A stretch of DNA of 64,000 bases. Origin: GCA-958296115 sp965222445 (lineage in GTDB: Bacteria; Chloroflexota; Dehalococcoidia; Lucifugimonadales; CAJWER01). Positions 62,904 through 64,000 of the stretch are shown in pieces (the stretch's first letter is position 1; the number at the start of each line of letters is the position of its first letter). The stretch is taken from positions 1,054,001-1,118,000 of the forward strand of contig CBDCTY010000002.1 of assembly GCA_965222445.1 (NCBI GenBank), read 5' to 3'. A program made the translations under genes and the position numbers. The notes beneath the pieces were generated by a model, which saw nothing but the letters and a program-made list of their open reading frames with translations, did not search any database and had not been told where the DNA came from.

Positions 62904-64000
62904 GCGAACTCTGCCCGCCCCTCTTCACCCTTGAGGCCGTGTCGGGGGCCGCGCGCGGGGGCTTGCTGGACACACCCCACGGGAGGGTAAGTACGCCCGC
63001 GTTCATGCCGGTGGCGACCCAGGGCTCCGTAAAGGCGCTGGACTCCGCGGACCTCGTTCGCATCCGCGCGGGAATCGTCCTGGCGAACACCTACCACCTG
63101 TACCTGCGTCCAGGCGTGGAGGTGATAAGGGGCTTCGGAGGGCTCCACCGCTTCATGGCGTGGGACGGGCCTATTCTCACCGATTCGGGCGGCTTCCAGG
63201 GATTCAGCCTGGAGCACCTGCGCAAGCTGGACGAGGGGGGAATACTCTTCAAGTCCCACCTGGACGGCAGCCCACACCGGTTCACGCCCGAGGCCGTCGT
63301 GGAGCACCAGGAGGGGCTGGGCGCCGACATCATCATGCCCCTGGACGTGTGCGAGCCCGCGGGCGCGGAGAGGGACGCGGTCGAGGGGTCGGTCCGGAGG
63401 ACGCTGCGATGGGCCCGGCGCTCGCTGGCCGCACGCGGCGGCAGCGGCCAGGCACTGTTCGGGATCGTCCAGGGCGGCGTATTCGGCGAACTTCGACGGC
63501 TGTCGGCGGCGGAGACCGTTGCGATGGACTTCCCAGGCTACGCCATCGGCGGGCTCAGCGTCGGCGAGCCGAAGTCGGAGATGTACGACACAGTCGAGCT
63601 CACGGCCGGACTGCTTCCCGCGGACAGGCCGCGGTACCTGATGGGCGTCGGCTCGCCCGAGGACCTGGTGGAGTGCGTCGCCCGGGGCATCGACATGTTC
63701 GACTGCGTGCTGCCTACGCGGATCGCCAGGAGCGGAGCCCTCTTCAGCAGGGAAGGGCGCGTGAACGTCGACACGGCGCCCTTCCGCACCAGGGACGGCC
63801 CCGTGGACGAGGGCTGCGACTGCTACACCTGCGAGACGTTCCCCGCGGCCTATCTCTGCCACCTCTTCCGTGCCAAGGAGCTGCTGGCCTACAGGCTGGC
63901 GACGATCCACAACCTCAGGTTCGTGCTCCGCCTGATGGAGCAGATGCGCGAGGCCATAGTCGCGGACCGCTTCGAGTTGTTTCGGCGCGACTTCGCCGAC
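62900..64000 (+). CDS. tgt: tRNA-guanine transglycosylase, 3' end cut by window edge
   Basis: 367 codons visible of about 380-390. GTG 62900 overlaps the TauE stop (GTGA). It replaces guanine 34 by preQ1 or queuine in tRNA Asp/Asn/His/Tyr. Seen: FMPVATQGSVKAL, LTDSGGFQGFSL with the catalytic-site Asp, GIVQGG, GGLSVGE, and FDCVLPTR with the nucleophile Asp. Zinc ligands are CDCYTC and the later His (IHNLRF). Only the last few residues are missing. Confidence 0.95.
   Translation, partial: MSELCPPLFTLEAVSGAARGGLLDTPHGRVSTPAFMPVATQGSVKALDSADLVRIRAGIVLANTYHLYLRPGVEVIRGFGGLHRFMAWDGPILTDSGGFQGFSLEHLRKLDEGGILFKSHLDGSPHRFTPEAVVEHQEGLGADIIMPLDVCEPAGAERDAVEGSVRRTLRWARRSLAARGGSGQALFGIVQGGVFGELRRLSAAETVAMDFPGYAIGGLSVGEPKSEMYDTVELTAGLLPADRPRYLMGVGSPEDLVECVARGIDMFDCVLPTRIARSGALFSREGRVNVDTAPFRTRDGPVDEGCDCYTCETFPAAYLCHLFRAKELLAYRLATIHNLRFVLRLMEQMREAIVADRFELFRRDFAD

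Overview
The window is a high-GC bacterial chromosome segment with short intergenic gaps, many GTG/TTG starts and stop/start overlaps. Gene content and order (a str-S10-spc ribosomal cluster without tuf between fusA and rpsJ, an aroK-aroB fusion, many dispersed REP-like hairpins) suggest a Chloroflexota genome, probably Dehalococcoidia of the SAR202 kind. That assignment is an inference; no 16S gene is present. No tRNA, rRNA, CRISPR array or prophage was seen.

Layout. 1-12,950 (minus): 24 translation genes from rpsL to a truncated rplO, read from a near-consensus promoter at 12,922-12,950. Two of them are unusual: rpsQ carries an acidic repeat tail of about 240 residues, and rplE a basic N-terminal tail of about 58 residues. 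13,098-16,216 (minus): HU, an FAH-family enzyme and a GH15 glucosidase. 16,587-23,580 (plus): an HtrA protease behind a 22-bp palindrome, a FAD oxidoreductase, two broken genes (one split by a MITE), a lactate-permease-family transporter, a PPi-type phosphofructokinase and a DM13 membrane protein. 23,684-34,023 (plus): Uma2, then methylthioadenosine phosphorylase, rhodanese, PfkB kinase, AhcY and MetK (an S-adenosylmethionine cycle), a phosphohexomutase, a decayed DNA-methylase remnant and polA. 34,072-48,648 (minus): a DUF4411/ImmA-IrrE toxin-antitoxin-like pair, an SAF-domain dehydrogenase, mfd, a queuosine-precursor transporter, hpt, two tandem metallo-hydrolases, a REP-riddled hypothetical gene, a TlpA/sortase pair and a Gfo/Idh oxidoreductase. 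48,779-56,123: an antibiotic-kinase-like gene, a frameshifted BrnT with its antitoxin, a methyltransferase, a GNAT, a dipeptidase (minus), alaS and ruvX. 56,134-59,276 (minus): an ABC exporter. 59,490-64,000 (plus): aroE, aroKB, a TauE permease and a truncated tgt.

The most distinctive signals are the rpsQ tail, whose translation is supported by GTGA coupling to rplN, and a family of four 124-bp MITEs (at 19,737, 41,709, 45,600 and 47,436). The MITEs have imperfect 26-bp terminal inverted repeats and 3-bp TNA target duplications (TAA, TCA, TTA, TAA). One splits a gene whose pre-insertion reading frame can be reconstructed, and one sits exactly on a stop codon. Each carries a nested hairpin core that also occurs inside an unrelated REP in the hypothetical gene near 44.7 kb.
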